Part shown: piece by piece, positions 19,701 through 27,312 of the stretch
Layout: each line of letters begins with the position of its first letter
Position numbering within the stretch: position 1 is the first letter of the stretch
Source of the DNA: Nonlabens sp.
Lineage (GTDB): Bacteria > Bacteroidota > Bacteroidia > Flavobacteriales > Flavobacteriaceae
Length of the DNA stretch: 64,000 bases
Direction of reading: 5' to 3'
Assembly (NCBI RefSeq): GCF_018401815.1
Contig: NZ_JAGYKG010000004.1
Coordinates: forward strand, 1 to 64,000
The notes under the pieces: generated by a model
What the model was told of the DNA's origin: nothing
Databases searched by the model: none
Seen by the model: the letters and a program-made list of their open reading frames with translations, nothing else
Made by a program: the position numbers and the translations under genes

Positions 19701-20558
19701 TTCTACAGCGATTGGACATCTGTCCAAACCTTTACAACACTATGTGCTCCTTTTATAGCTCCTTATGGAACTGCAGGAGGAACTGCTGGAAATGACTTTG
19801 CAACATTCCCTGGAGCATGCTGGGAAGAAGGTAATAATACCGATATAGCTACTGGTCCAAACGGATTAAACGGTGACTGGTTAAGTGATAACTTTGCAAA
19901 TAATACATCACATGTATTTGGCCAAGCAGCTCGCGTAAATATCTGGAATAGTGGTGGAGCTAATGACTGGTTAGTTTCTCCAGAAATTGATCTAGGTGCT
20001 AATCCAGCGACTGCCTTAAGTGTCACCTTTGATGTGGCTTTGACTGATTTTGCTTCAACAAATACCGCTAACTTTGGTAGTGATGATCAAGTTCAATTCT
20101 TGATTACTACAGATTCTGGTGCTACTTGGAATAACATCACAACTTATGATGCTGCCGATAACTTACCTGCTGCGGGTCAACTAGAAACCTTCCCATTGGG
20201 AGCGTATTCTGGTGTGGTTAGATTTGCTTTTTGGTCAACTAATGGTACCGTTGCTGATGGTAACGATGTGGACTTCTTCGTAGATAACTTTACAGTAGAT
20301 GGCACAGTAGGAGTTGATGATACGGATTCTTTCGAATTCAGTTATTATCCTAACCCTACAGATAATGTGGTCAACTTTAATGGGCAGCAAGTTATTGATG
20401 GAATAATGGTAAGAAATCTATTAGGACAGCAATTATTAATGGCTCAACCTAATGCGACTTCTTCTAGCATCGACTTATCTGCTTTCCCATCTGGAATGTA
20501 TCTTATTGAGGTGTCCTCAGGAGATCAGAGCAGAGTGGTGAAGGTGATTCGCAACTAG
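13734..20558 (+). CDS. giant T9SS-secreted multidomain protein with FN3, CUB-like and MAM modules (paralogue B)
   Basis: 2274 residues, a tandem paralogue of the preceding gene. Signal peptide 1-23, the same N-terminal domain, then nine FN3-like modules (approx. 132, 228, 324, 607, 863, 1089, 1350, 1628, 1912), one CUB-like module (957-1089) and MAM/choice-of-anchor modules at about 422, 700, 1183, 1452, 1729 and 2002. A T9SS sorting domain from ~2196 (FSYYPNPTDNVVNFNG, VRNLLGQQLL, FPSGMYLIEV) differs in sequence from that of A. The first 230 residues are nearly identical to A; later modules match A only in patches, so modules have been shuffled or lost. Probably a surface adhesin; no enzyme motif found. 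Confidence 0.88.
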   Translation: MKQIYVLLVSLICLTLSYNAHAQCDYQLELTDFFGSDWDSGANATANTGVDVTIDGVTTTYRIVNPSSTPNTPVIETYTIPVNNASSIAIDYRATSLPGDGQFRLLDSEGLLVYETPIAQSSMMNIFTGVASCPTCPVITNFVSSSVTANEAVLSWTNGGSETEWEIEYGVSPYTVNSGGVTVPATTNPFTLTGLNSITTYDVYIRAVCVPGTDLSNSVGPVTFTTAESCPSPSNFAPVTQSAFEIQFIWDANGNTSPNYEVNYGVAPFNQGGPGGVTEPGFTAPFAIVDGLMSDTTYNFYVRIDCGLGDFSLWAGPYTATTSISCPAISGLQADVVTESSLDVSWTAGGTETEWEVEYAVAGTITAPFSTPAQGTVANVTTTPSISITGLTDATVYDVYVRAVCDPVLPDYSSVTQLTLTTLCLPFTSPYSENFDTGFTVVATGFPNAASGFVNENCWAGTDDQFNWVAAGAGLAGSSGTGPSPSIATGNYFITEGSSGATGDVAELSSPIIDLTALTTPAVSFDYHMFGDNMDKLELVIRSGGTDTTVFTISGQQQSSDTAPYTSIIVPIPSFATQSIQVVFKATRGNGFGSDIAVDNLAIAESPACVDPYALTATAVTSDAADLGWSELGSTTNWNIEVGAPGFVVDTSAELFAFAATTNPFNATGLSADTAYEFYIQSNCGVDGTSNWVGPLQFRTRCAPLTAPYTTDYESDPLDGLNNCDSSLIVSGSTNVLVEVEDLVSLSGSQHIYMYSGSDGAADIIYVLPEFSDLSADKRVKFNVYDRDNGGLEVGTMTDPADLTTFNSISTFADADLADDTYEEKTVYFNTITTTGGFIAFKFNPAGTFDAMYLDDITYEVSPSCPEATQLSFGALAATSVDFSWVNNSTASEFLVEYRETGTTAFTTVTPNPVTTSVSISGLTSATEYEICVTAICDSTTNDMSPQACATVLTTPDYCAGDLFLDSGGITGNYQNNENITYNICPDNVGDVVFVNFTFNDMEDLSSTGCYDGLTIYDGPDTTFPTINTPGGGTEWCWDPINNSGTGDLTQELLIGTSTSGCLTFVFSSDGSVQRPGWAASVTCAPPPTCDAPNTLALDAVTSTTADVSWVAVGTETEWDVEVGLPGFVPNTGTQIGSVIDVLTTPATTITGLTDNTTYEYWVRAVCSPGDESIYIGPFSFTTRCLATTAAYFTNFDADPLDGLNNCDSRIVVGSGSGTAPLVEVEDIIANSGNQHIYMYSGSTGATAALYYILPEFSDLDATKRVRFFAYDRDLGGLEVGTMTDPADATTFTVAQTFTNADLPDDQYAEQTVNFSALTTTGGWVAFRFVPAGTFDAMYLDDVNYEEIPSCPQPSLVTTANLADTSVELSWTAGGTETEWIVEYGTPGFTPGGAGSLGTRTGITSNTSYVLDMLTANTQYEIRVFAVCAPTDISPSTNPILIRTFPTGPQGVTCTTGSAATVFTESFESGAVGWTGTTFSGNGGDWDITAGDTNSFDTGPFASFDAANHMEFEASTANNTRASAVSPAINLSTGTGAAELSFYMHAFGGDMGTLDVGVSTSATGPFTNVFTWSGDLQTSDVDSWAPIGVDLTAYNGQVIYLEFANSHVSTGFEGDMSIDLIEVTACGNFCPDPSQLTATAVTDTSADLSWTENGSATTWEYEIDVTGFTQGTGANGIVSTMDNTSNPITGLSAASSYDYYVRSICSPTETSLWVGPFTFTTALAAPQGVSCTTGAPGYIWEDSFETIATNWTGDVGTGTTAGDWNFGRNGGTVSGGTGPNGAFDGSGYLFFETSGTNLSTARIVSPPIDLTTGANDELELSFYYHSFGGDLTQVQVAYGTAATGPFTPIFSYAGPVQAAQGDPFQAVGAMLPSTLIGQTIYIQISGTEEPGNETGYVGDVAIDLMRIQTCGTFCATPSGVTLSAIGSDSVIVNWTENGTATTWEVAVETAGTGIPTGNGVSTMNNPYTATGLSSQTDYEVYVRADCGGGFYSDWTSVQTFTTLCAPFIAPYGTAGGTAGNDFATFPGACWEEGNNTDIATGPNGLNGDWLSDNFANNTSHVFGQAARVNIWNSGGANDWLVSPEIDLGANPATALSVTFDVALTDFASTNTANFGSDDQVQFLITTDSGATWNNITTYDAADNLPAAGQLETFPLGAYSGVVRFAFWSTNGTVADGNDVDFFVDNFTVDGTVGVDDTDSFEFSYYPNPTDNVVNFNGQQVIDGIMVRNLLGQQLLMAQPNATSSSIDLSAFPSGMYLIEVSSGDQSRVVKVIRN
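13779..14239 (+). repeat. 461-bp identical segment, copy B
   Basis: Identical to 7637-8097; flanked on both sides by clearly diverged but homologous sequence, as expected after gene conversion. Confidence 0.95.
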
Positions 20559-20576
20559 AATAGAATTCTAATTGAT

Positions 20577-20610
20577 AAAAAGGCCATTCTTTATAGAATG
20601 GCCTTTTTTT
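20577..20610 (+). terminator. terminator after paralogue B
   Basis: Stem AAAAGGCCATTCT / AGAATGGCCTTTT with TTAT loop and T-run. Confidence 0.92.
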
Positions 20611-20616
20611 ATTGTC

Positions 20617-20624
20617 TATTTTTG
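20617..20624 (+). promoter_or_regulatory. possible -7 element of the glycosyltransferase operon
   Basis: TATTTTTG fits TAnnTTTG but lies only 4 bases before the GTG start and the terminator occupies the -33 position. If real, the message would be leaderless. Confidence 0.3.
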
Positions 20625-20628
20625 AACT

Positions 20629-21630
20629 GTGAATGCCATCTATTACTCCTTTATTATACCGGTTTTTAACCGGCCTGAAGAAATAGAAAAACTACTTGTT
20701 AGTCTTTCTCAATTAGTCTTTGAAAGAGATTTTGAAGTGGTTGTTGTGGAGGATGGATCGGAATGGAGTAGTGAAATGGTATGCGCTGGCTTTCGCGAAA
20801 GCTTAAGCATCAACTATTTTTATAAACCTAACTCCGGCCCTGGTGATTCTAGGAACTTTGGTATGAAGAAAGCTAAGGGGGATTATTTTATTATCCTAGA
20901 TAGTGACTGTGTTTTACCTAAACAGTATCTAAAGAATGTTGATACCTACTTGTCTCACCATTATGTAGATTGTTATGGCGGTCCAGACGCTGCTCATGAA
21001 AGTTTTAGTAATCTTCAAAAAGCGATTAACTATTCCATGACTTCCTTTCTCACCACAGGAGGAATTAGAGGTGGGAGTGAAAAATTAGGTAAATTTCAAC
21101 CCAGAAGTTTTAATATGGGATTAAGTAAAAAGGCCTTTGAACAAACGAGTGGCTTTGGAAAAATTCATCCAGGAGAAGATCCAGACTTGTCGATCAGGTT
21201 ATGGCAGCTTGGATTTGATACCGCACTGATCAAGGAAGCTTATGTTTATCATGAAAGACGCATTTCATGGAAATTGTTTTATAGACAGGTAAATAAATTT
21301 GGTAAAGTACGTGTAATTCTCAATAAATGGCATCCTGGTACTAAGCGCATCACCTTTTGGTTTCCTACTTTTTTTTGCCTGTTTCTAAGCATAGCAGTCT
21401 TATTGTCAATTTTAGGATATTTTTTATTTTTAAGCTTATACCTCCTTTATTTCAGTATCTTGTTTTTTCATAGCTCTATGAAAAATGGAATACGTATAGG
21501 TTTGAGCTCTGTTTTGGCAGTGTTTATTCAGTTCTACGGATATGGAATGGGATTTCTACTATCATGGATAAAAATCACTGTATTAAAACAGGAAGAGACA
21601 ACGGCATTTCCTAATCTATTTTTTAAATAA
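20629..21630 (+). CDS. glycosyltransferase family 2 with C-terminal membrane segments
   Basis: 333 residues, GTG start. GT-A fold: YYSFIIPVFNRPEEIEKLL at the N-terminus, EVVVVEDGSEW, NSGPGDSRNFGMKKAKGDYF, then the metal-binding ILDSDCVLP (DxD-type). HPGEDPDLSIRLWQLG supplies the acceptor-side acidic residues. Two or three hydrophobic segments at residues ~240-320 anchor it in the inner membrane. Substrate unknown; probably polysaccharide or glycolipid synthesis. The stop is directly followed by the next ATG (no spacer), so it is co-transcribed with the YbbR-like gene and coaE. A palindrome copy at 20789 is read as FRES. Confidence 0.85.
   Translation: MNAIYYSFIIPVFNRPEEIEKLLVSLSQLVFERDFEVVVVEDGSEWSSEMVCAGFRESLSINYFYKPNSGPGDSRNFGMKKAKGDYFIILDSDCVLPKQYLKNVDTYLSHHYVDCYGGPDAAHESFSNLQKAINYSMTSFLTTGGIRGGSEKLGKFQPRSFNMGLSKKAFEQTSGFGKIHPGEDPDLSIRLWQLGFDTALIKEAYVYHERRISWKLFYRQVNKFGKVRVILNKWHPGTKRITFWFPTFFCLFLSIAVLLSILGYFLFLSLYLLYFSILFFHSSMKNGIRIGLSSVLAVFIQFYGYGMGFLLSWIKITVLKQEETTAFPNLFFK
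20789..20802. repeat. iterated palindrome core GCTTTCGCGAAAGC, copy 3 (perfect core)
   Basis: Inside the glycosyltransferase gene, read in a second frame as FRES. Confidence 0.93.
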
Positions 21631-22560
21631 ATGAAATACAAAAGCTTTATAAGTTTTATACTTGTGGTAACCTTAGTGGCCAGCTTGTGGTTCATATCTA
21701 AGTATAAAGATGTTTATAAGCAAGAGGTTATTTTTAAGATCAGTTTTATCAATGTGCCCCATCGACTTAGTTTGGACGATAGCTCAAGGCAGTTAAGTGC
21801 TCCGGTGGAAATAAGTGCTACAGGTTTTACTCTAATATGGGAAAAAATATTTGGACATCAGGTAGTACTGGATTTTAAAGAAAATACTTTTTTACGAAAT
21901 GATACATTGTACTTTAATCCAGCTAGAAGCGTCAAAAGGATGAAGAGATCTAATATGCTTTCTTATGAAATATTAAGCGCAGATGATCTGGATATTCCTA
22001 TACAGTTGACCAGGTACAAGTCAAAAAAAGTACCGGTGATCAATAATATAGCATTACATTACACCTTGAATTATGTCGCTGTAAAAAAACCTTATTTTCA
22101 AAAGGATAGTGTTACCGTGACTGGTAATGATTCCAAGGTGGAAGCCCTTCAAGAATTGATTATCACTAGGGGTGATCAACTGACAATAAAGGACAGCTTA
22201 ACTACACTAGATATTAATTTGAAGCAAATTGATCCAGAGTTGGATTTTGAGCCTCAAATACTCACCTTACACGTGGAGGCTGCCCAAATGACTGAAGGTA
22301 AAATAAACATTCCTGTAAGACTTTTAAATGCGCCTGCCTATCAACAGGTAAAACTTATACCAGATCACGTGGAAGTTGTTTATTCTATAAAGGTTGCTAA
22401 CTATGATCAAATAATACCAGAAGATATTAGTGTTTCCATCAACTATGATCTTGTTAAGGAGCTCAATGTAGCCGTAATACCCGCGATAGAAATAAATAAT
22501 GACAAAATCATTTCTTATCGCACCAACCTTAAACAAATTCAAGTGTTAACGATTAAATAA
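21631..22560 (+). CDS. YbbR-like (CdaR-type) domain membrane protein
   Basis: 309 residues. One N-terminal membrane anchor (residues ~5-22, SFISFILVVTLVASLWFI), then an extracytoplasmic beta-rich region with two or three YbbR-like repeats (VPHRLSLDDSSRQLSAPVEI; YVAVKKPYFQKDSVTVTG; LNAPAYQQVKLIPDHVEV). YbbR/CdaR proteins in Firmicutes regulate the diadenylate cyclase CdaA; in Flavobacteriaceae this gene is usually found just before coaE with no known role. It abuts both neighbours with zero spacing, indicating translational coupling. Confidence 0.7.
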   Translation: MKYKSFISFILVVTLVASLWFISKYKDVYKQEVIFKISFINVPHRLSLDDSSRQLSAPVEISATGFTLIWEKIFGHQVVLDFKENTFLRNDTLYFNPARSVKRMKRSNMLSYEILSADDLDIPIQLTRYKSKKVPVINNIALHYTLNYVAVKKPYFQKDSVTVTGNDSKVEALQELIITRGDQLTIKDSLTTLDINLKQIDPELDFEPQILTLHVEAAQMTEGKINIPVRLLNAPAYQQVKLIPDHVEVVYSIKVANYDQIIPEDISVSINYDLVKELNVAVIPAIEINNDKIISYRTNLKQIQVLTIK

Positions 22561-23157
22561 ATGAAAATAGTTGGTCTAACAGGAGGGATTGGCAGCGGTA
22601 AATCAAGCGTTGCCCGTACATTTAAAAGTCTAGGAGTACCTGTTTTTATTGCAGACGATGTTTCTAAAAAACTATTAGCTACAGACCCGACAGTTATTCA
22701 AGCTGTCGTAAATTTATTAGGTAAGGAATCTTATGATCGAAACGATAATGGCATCGTTGTACCTAATAAAAAATATATTGCATCAAAGGTGTTTAGTGAT
22801 AAAGAGCTTTTGACATCTCTAAATCATATTATGCATCCTGCAGTGAAGGCCAGTTTTAGAGAATGGGTGCGCCATCAAAACTATCCCTATGTTATTTACG
22901 AGGCCGCTATCTTGTTTGAAAGCAACAGTCACCTATTATGCGATAGGGTTATTTTAGTATCTGCTGGAGTAGAAGAAAGAATTAGAAGAGTTATGAACCG
23001 CGATGCGGTGAGTAGGGAAGAGGTGGTGTCTAGACTGCGCAATCAATGGTCTGAAGGGCAACGACTGGAGTTGTCAGATTTTGTTATAGCAAATGAAGAT
23101 CTTCAACAAATGGCTTCTATTGTAAAGAGTATTCATGAAGTTTTGTTAAAAAAATAA
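22561..23157 (+). CDS. coaE: dephospho-CoA kinase
   Basis: CoaE phosphorylates the ribose 3'-OH of dephospho-CoA, the last step of coenzyme A synthesis. 198 residues. P-loop GLTGGIGSGKSSVA at residues 5-18; FIADDVSKKLL with the substrate-binding Asp pair; HPAVKASFREW (HP motif); YEAAILFES; and the arginine-rich RIRRVMNRDAVSREEVVSRL lid. Length and motifs are typical. Last gene of a three-gene run with no spacers. Confidence 0.94.
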   Translation: MKIVGLTGGIGSGKSSVARTFKSLGVPVFIADDVSKKLLATDPTVIQAVVNLLGKESYDRNDNGIVVPNKKYIASKVFSDKELLTSLNHIMHPAVKASFREWVRHQNYPYVIYEAAILFESNSHLLCDRVILVSAGVEERIRRVMNRDAVSREEVVSRLRNQWSEGQRLELSDFVIANEDLQQMASIVKSIHEVLLKK

Positions 23158-23222
23158 TTACTGCTACAATTTTCACAAAGTTAATATATGGTTAAAGAGT
23201 TTTTAACACTTTCTCTATATGT

Positions 23223-23230
23223 TAAATTTG
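23223..23230 (+). promoter_or_regulatory. possible -7 element before the histidine kinase
   Basis: TAAATTTG fits TAnnTTTG but ends 4 bases before the GTG at 23235. Either the mRNA is leaderless or translation starts at the ATG 23271. No clear -33 TTG. Confidence 0.35.
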
Positions 23231-23234
23231 CTAG

Positions 23235-24794
23235 GTGCAACAACGTATTTTATATTTTCTTATAGGATTAATGAGTGTGTCCCTTGCAGGAATTGTAGTG
23301 GTCCAAATTTACTGGATCATAAATAGTGTAAGCGATAAGGAATATCAATTTTCATTTGCAGTGAAACAAACACTAGCCTCAGTATCTTCAGAGTTAGACA
23401 GCCGCGAAGTAGAAAAATTTTATAATGTTTTAGATCAAATAAGAGACAGTTTAAGTGTTCAGCCTGATACAAGGACGATAAGTGAGTTGATGCTGATACA
23501 ACGCAATCAAAATCAAGAAGAAGCCTCTACCTACAGCAATAGTTTGCTTAATGAAAATTACAAGTTAAACCCTCAGTTATTAGATCTTGAGTTAGATAGC
23601 ATCACTTTCAATAAGCTGTTGAGTAAAAAAACCGTATCGGACAGAAAGGTCAATCCTAAAAGAAAGAAAAAGACCTTTCAAGAGCTTTCACAGCTGGATA
23701 AATATGCTAGGAAAGTGGACGAGGAGTTGATAAGTAATTACAATAGTTTGTTGCCCATTTCTCAACGCATTTCCAAAGAGGAATTAGAGCAAATCATACG
23801 GGAAGAATTACAAAATAGACCTATAGAAGCAGATTTTGAGTTTGCGATTTATCAAGATGGGTTTGCCACACAAGTTCAATCAGACAATTTTGATTTTTTA
23901 ACAGAGGCGACTTGGGGGTATCCAATTTATAAAAATAGCAATCTAGAGTCAGAGCCTTATTTACTATATTTAAACATGCCGGACAGAAAGAAATATATAC
24001 TCTCTTCTGTGGCTGGTATGGCTCTATTGTCATTGATATTTACTACTGTTATCGTAGTGGCTTATTCTAATGCTATAAAGCAAATTTTTAAACAACGTCA
24101 AATATCACAAATTAAAACAGATTTTATCAATAATATGACTCATGAGTTTAAGACCCCTATTGCTACTATAAATTTGGCTTTAGATTCCTTAAAACATCCT
24201 AAAATATGTGCTGATCCAGATAAAGTTTCTAATTACTTGAGAATGATTAGAGAAGAAAACAAGCGCATGCACAGTCAAGTAGAAAACGTTCTGAGGATTT
24301 CAAAACTAGAGAGGGAAGACCTTAATATAGATAAAGAGCGTATGGATATGGATGAAATTATTGAGGATTCCATCTCACACATTCAATTGATATTAGAAGA
24401 AAAGGGAGGAGTAGTTACCACTCATTTGGGTGCGCTAAGAACAGAAGTTCTTGTCAATGAAAGTCATATGACTAATGTGATTGTTAATGTTTTGGAAAAT
24501 GCTATAAAATATACAGAAGGGGCACCTGTAATCGATGTGTTTACAGAAAATGTAAAAAACAAGCTGGTAATCAAAATACGCGATCAAGGAATTGGAATGA
24601 GCAAACAAGCCCAGCGCAAGATCTTTCAAAAATTCTTTAGAGAGCATACTGGTGATATACACAATGTAAAGGGTCATGGATTAGGACTGGCTTATGCAAA
24701 AAGAATTTTAGACGATTGTCACGGTGAAATACACGTGGATAGTACCAAGGGAAAAGGCAGTACCTTTAGTATTCATCTGCCGATAATAACATAA
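23235..24794 (+). CDS. sensor histidine kinase (RprX-like)
   Basis: 519 residues. Transmembrane helix 1 at ~5-27 and helix 2 at ~254-276 enclose a large periplasmic sensor domain without recognised family. The cytoplasmic part has HisKA with H-box NNMTHEFKTPIATI (phospho-His 303), then HATPase_c: N-box NVIVNVLENAIKYT, G1 IRDQGIGMSKQ, G2 GHGLGLAYAKRI. It is paired with the response regulator 17 bases downstream; the pair resembles Bacteroides RprX/RprY. GTG 23235 is used here, but a -7-like element 5 bases upstream leaves ATG 23271 possible. Confidence 0.9.
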   Translation: MQQRILYFLIGLMSVSLAGIVVVQIYWIINSVSDKEYQFSFAVKQTLASVSSELDSREVEKFYNVLDQIRDSLSVQPDTRTISELMLIQRNQNQEEASTYSNSLLNENYKLNPQLLDLELDSITFNKLLSKKTVSDRKVNPKRKKKTFQELSQLDKYARKVDEELISNYNSLLPISQRISKEELEQIIREELQNRPIEADFEFAIYQDGFATQVQSDNFDFLTEATWGYPIYKNSNLESEPYLLYLNMPDRKKYILSSVAGMALLSLIFTTVIVVAYSNAIKQIFKQRQISQIKTDFINNMTHEFKTPIATINLALDSLKHPKICADPDKVSNYLRMIREENKRMHSQVENVLRISKLEREDLNIDKERMDMDEIIEDSISHIQLILEEKGGVVTTHLGALRTEVLVNESHMTNVIVNVLENAIKYTEGAPVIDVFTENVKNKLVIKIRDQGIGMSKQAQRKIFQKFFREHTGDIHNVKGHGLGLAYAKRILDDCHGEIHVDSTKGKGSTFSIHLPIIT

Positions 24795-24811
24795 ATTTAA
24801 ATTAATTACTT

Positions 24812-25528
24812 ATGGAAACTGAAAACAAAAAAATACTCTTAGTAGAGGACGATCCGAATTTCGGAACAGTATTGAAAGATTACCTTTTAATGAATGACTT
24901 TGATGTCACTCATGCCAAAAACGGTATGGAAGGCTTTGAGAAGTTTAAAAAGGATAATTATGATCTGTGCATCTTAGATGTTATGATGCCTTACAAGGAT
25001 GGGTTTACGCTAGCAAAAGAGATCAGAGAAAAAAATGAAGAAGTGCCTATTATTTTCTTGACTGCTAAGGCGATGAAAGAAGACGTATTAAGAGGTTATA
25101 AAGTAGGCGCAGACGACTATTTAAATAAGCCATTTGATAGTGAGGTTCTTCTTATGAAGATTAGAGCGATCATGCAACGCAAAGGTCAAGACAGCATTGC
25201 TGACTCTAAAGAATTTGAATTCCAGATCGGAAACTTTCATTTAAATTCCAAGCTTAGATTCCTTTCTGTTGGTGATAAAGAACCTATCAAACTTTCTCCT
25301 AAAGAAAATGAATTACTGCGGTTACTTGCCTTGCATCTCAACGATTTGATGCCTCGTGAATTAGCACTTACAAAAATCTGGAGAGATGATAATTATTTCA
25401 CTTCTAGATCAATGGATGTTTATATAGCAAAATTGCGTAAATACCTTAAAGAAGATGATAATGTAGAAATCGTTAACATTCACGGAGAAGGTTTCCGGCT
25501 GTTAGTTAGGGATCAAGTAGATTATTAA
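24812..25528 (+). CDS. response regulator, OmpR/PhoB family (RprY-like)
   Basis: 238 residues. Receiver domain 1-~125: acidic pair EDD at 12-14, phospho-acceptor D56 in LCILDVMMP, FLTAKA with the switch Thr, and DDYLNKPF with the conserved Lys. C-terminal winged helix (ENELLRLLALHLNDLMPREL, YFTSRSMDVYIAKLRKYLK, IVNIHGEGFRLLV) binds DNA. It is the cognate partner of the preceding kinase; the genes are 17 bases apart. Targets cannot be read from the sequence. It ends 4 bases from the convergent miaA stop. Confidence 0.93.
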   Translation: METENKKILLVEDDPNFGTVLKDYLLMNDFDVTHAKNGMEGFEKFKKDNYDLCILDVMMPYKDGFTLAKEIREKNEEVPIIFLTAKAMKEDVLRGYKVGADDYLNKPFDSEVLLMKIRAIMQRKGQDSIADSKEFEFQIGNFHLNSKLRFLSVGDKEPIKLSPKENELLRLLALHLNDLMPRELALTKIWRDDNYFTSRSMDVYIAKLRKYLKEDDNVEIVNIHGEGFRLLVRDQVDY

Positions 25529-25532
25529 ATAG

Positions 25533-26447
25533 CTATACCTCCATAAGTTGTTCACTCACTCGCTGTACTATTTCTGTATGGCGAGTTTTGTAGTGGTACC
25601 AACTAACGCTCTCATCTTTTCGGTACCAGGTAAGCTGCCGTTTTGCAAATCGACGTGTGTTGCGTTTTATAAGTCTTACCGCTTCAGCTAAATCACAATT
25701 TCCTTCAAAATAATCAAAGAGTTCCTTATACCCGACCGTCTGTAATGCGTTTAACTCTTTGTGGGCTATGAGTTGTTGAGCTTCTTTTTCAAGACCTCTT
25801 TCCAACATAAGGTCCACACGACGGTTGATGCGGTCATAAAGATCCTCACGATCAGCTTCCAGGCCTATTTTAACAATATGAAAGGTTCTTTGTTGTGATT
25901 TCCCTGTTCTCAATTCACTCATTTTTTTACCGCTTGCGCGAAAAATACCTAAAGCTCTAAGAAGTCTGTGAGCATTCTGAACGTCTACGGTTTTAAAATA
26001 TTCCGGGTCATTTTTTTTTAATTCTTCTTGCAACCAAAGAATGCCTTTAACTTCTAATTCTTTCTTTAATTCTTCTTGAATTTCAATAGCTACCTCTGGA
26101 AGCACATCAAGGCCGTGAGTCACTGCTTTTTCATATAGCGCACTACCTCCTACCATAATTACAAGGTCATTCTTTTCAAAAAGCTCTGGCAATTTCTTCA
26201 TCACATCTCGTTCAAAATCCCCTACAGAATAGTCTTCATGAATGCTTCTATCTTGAATAAAATAATGTGGAGCCGCCTCTAGCTCTTCTTTTTCTGGAAC
26301 CGCTGTTCCAACAGTCATTTCTTTGTAAAATTGTCTGGAATCTGAAGAGATAATAGAAGTGTTGTAAGCTTTCGCGAAAGCGATACTTAAAGCAGTTTTA
26401 CCTATACCAGTAGGCCCAACAATACATAAAAGAGTTTTCTTAGTCAT
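25533..26447 (-). CDS. miaA: tRNA dimethylallyltransferase
   Basis: MiaA transfers a dimethylallyl group to N6 of A37 in tRNAs reading U-starting codons. 304 residues. P-loop CIVGPTGIGKTALS at 8-21, DSRQFYKEMTVGTAVP (DSxQ motif), HYFIQDRSIHEDYSVGDFER, GGSALYEKAVTHGLD (GGTxLY with Ser), LQTVGYKELFDYFEG (GYK/RE) and RRFAKRQLTWYRKD at the C-terminus. A palindrome copy near the N-terminus encodes AFAKA directly after the P-loop helix. The start overlaps the stop of the upstream channel gene by 8 bases, so they are probably co-transcribed. Confidence 0.95.
   Translation of the reverse strand: MTKKTLLCIVGPTGIGKTALSIAFAKAYNTSIISSDSRQFYKEMTVGTAVPEKEELEAAPHYFIQDRSIHEDYSVGDFERDVMKKLPELFEKNDLVIMVGGSALYEKAVTHGLDVLPEVAIEIQEELKKELEVKGILWLQEELKKNDPEYFKTVDVQNAHRLLRALGIFRASGKKMSELRTGKSQQRTFHIVKIGLEADREDLYDRINRRVDLMLERGLEKEAQQLIAHKELNALQTVGYKELFDYFEGNCDLAEAVRLIKRNTRRFAKRQLTWYRKDESVSWYHYKTRHTEIVQRVSEQLMEV
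26368..26381. repeat. iterated palindrome core GCTTTCGCGAAAGC, copy 4 (perfect core)
   Basis: Inside miaA, read on the minus strand as AFAKA. Confidence 0.95.
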
Positions 26448-27312
26448 CTAAGGAATATCCACAGTTATGGCAAAAGTGAGAACCGTCTTGATGTTTTTCT
26501 GAATGGCAATTTTGGCAAATTTGTGTGTTGACCTGACGGTAAATAGGATCCTTTGGAGGGGTGTCTTCCCCTTTATCACTTTTTTTACTTTGAGAGTACT
26601 CGGCACTTACAATCCCTGTGGGAACAGCGATAATTCCATAACCCATGATCATGATTATAGTAGCTAGAAACTGTCCTAAAGGGGTTACCGGAGCAATATC
26701 TCCAAAACCTACGGTAGTCAGTGTTACAATACACCAATAGATCGAAACTGGGATACTTACAAAACCACTTTCTGGACCTTCTACCAGGTACATTACCGAA
26801 CCCATTATAATGGAAATTACTAACACAGCAAATAGGAAAACAGCAATTTTAGGGCCGCTGGATTTAATAGCTTTAGTAAGTTTATCAGCTTCGCCTATAT
26901 AACGTGTGATCTTTAAAATTCTAAAAACTCTAAGCAACCTTAAAGACCTTACAGCTAGTAATGCATTGAGTCCACCGAAGAAAAATGTGAGGTATAAGGG
27001 AATGGTTGACAGGAAGTCGATGATCCCGTAAAAACTAAATAGGTATTTAGTGGGTTTATTAATCGATATGATTCTAAGTATATATTCTATTGTAAAGAAG
27101 ATGGTGATGATCCACTCTGCAAGAATAAATTCCTCTGCATATTTTGCTCCTAAGCTCGGCACACTTTCCATCATTACTAGTACCAGACTAATAATGATGA
27201 TAATTAAAAGCACAACATCAAAAAGCTTTCCAGCAGGCGTGTCGGCCTCATAAATCACTTCATGAACTTTACGCCTCCATTTACTGGAACTATGCTGTTT
27301 GTCTGTGTTCAT
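26440..27312 (-). CDS. voltage-gated-type potassium channel with C-terminal zinc ribbon
   Basis: 290 residues. Six-helix ion_trans architecture: hydrophobic segments from ~31, an S4-like helix with spaced arginines (LLAVRSLRLLRVFRILKITR), pore helix and K+ selectivity filter TLTTVGFGDIAP, then S6. The C-terminal ~30 residues carry two CxxC pairs (CQNCHSEK and FCHNCGYS), a zinc-ribbon signature that could sense or scaffold in the cytoplasm. It lies between the E1 dehydrogenase (same strand, stop and start adjacent) and miaA (8-base overlap). Potassium selectivity is inferred from the filter; gating is unknown. Confidence 0.88.
   Translation of the reverse strand: MNTDKQHSSSKWRRKVHEVIYEADTPAGKLFDVVLLIIIIISLVLVMMESVPSLGAKYAEEFILAEWIITIFFTIEYILRIISINKPTKYLFSFYGIIDFLSTIPLYLTFFFGGLNALLAVRSLRLLRVFRILKITRYIGEADKLTKAIKSSGPKIAVFLFAVLVISIIMGSVMYLVEGPESGFVSIPVSIYWCIVTLTTVGFGDIAPVTPLGQFLATIIMIMGYGIIAVPTGIVSAEYSQSKKSDKGEDTPPKDPIYRQVNTQICQNCHSEKHQDGSHFCHNCGYSLDD

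Noticed and set aside
7592..20558. Regular repeats in the giant genes as a CRISPR array or tandem DNA repeat
   Set aside because: They are in-frame protein modules of 90-100 codons with diverged DNA, not short identical repeats with unique spacers.
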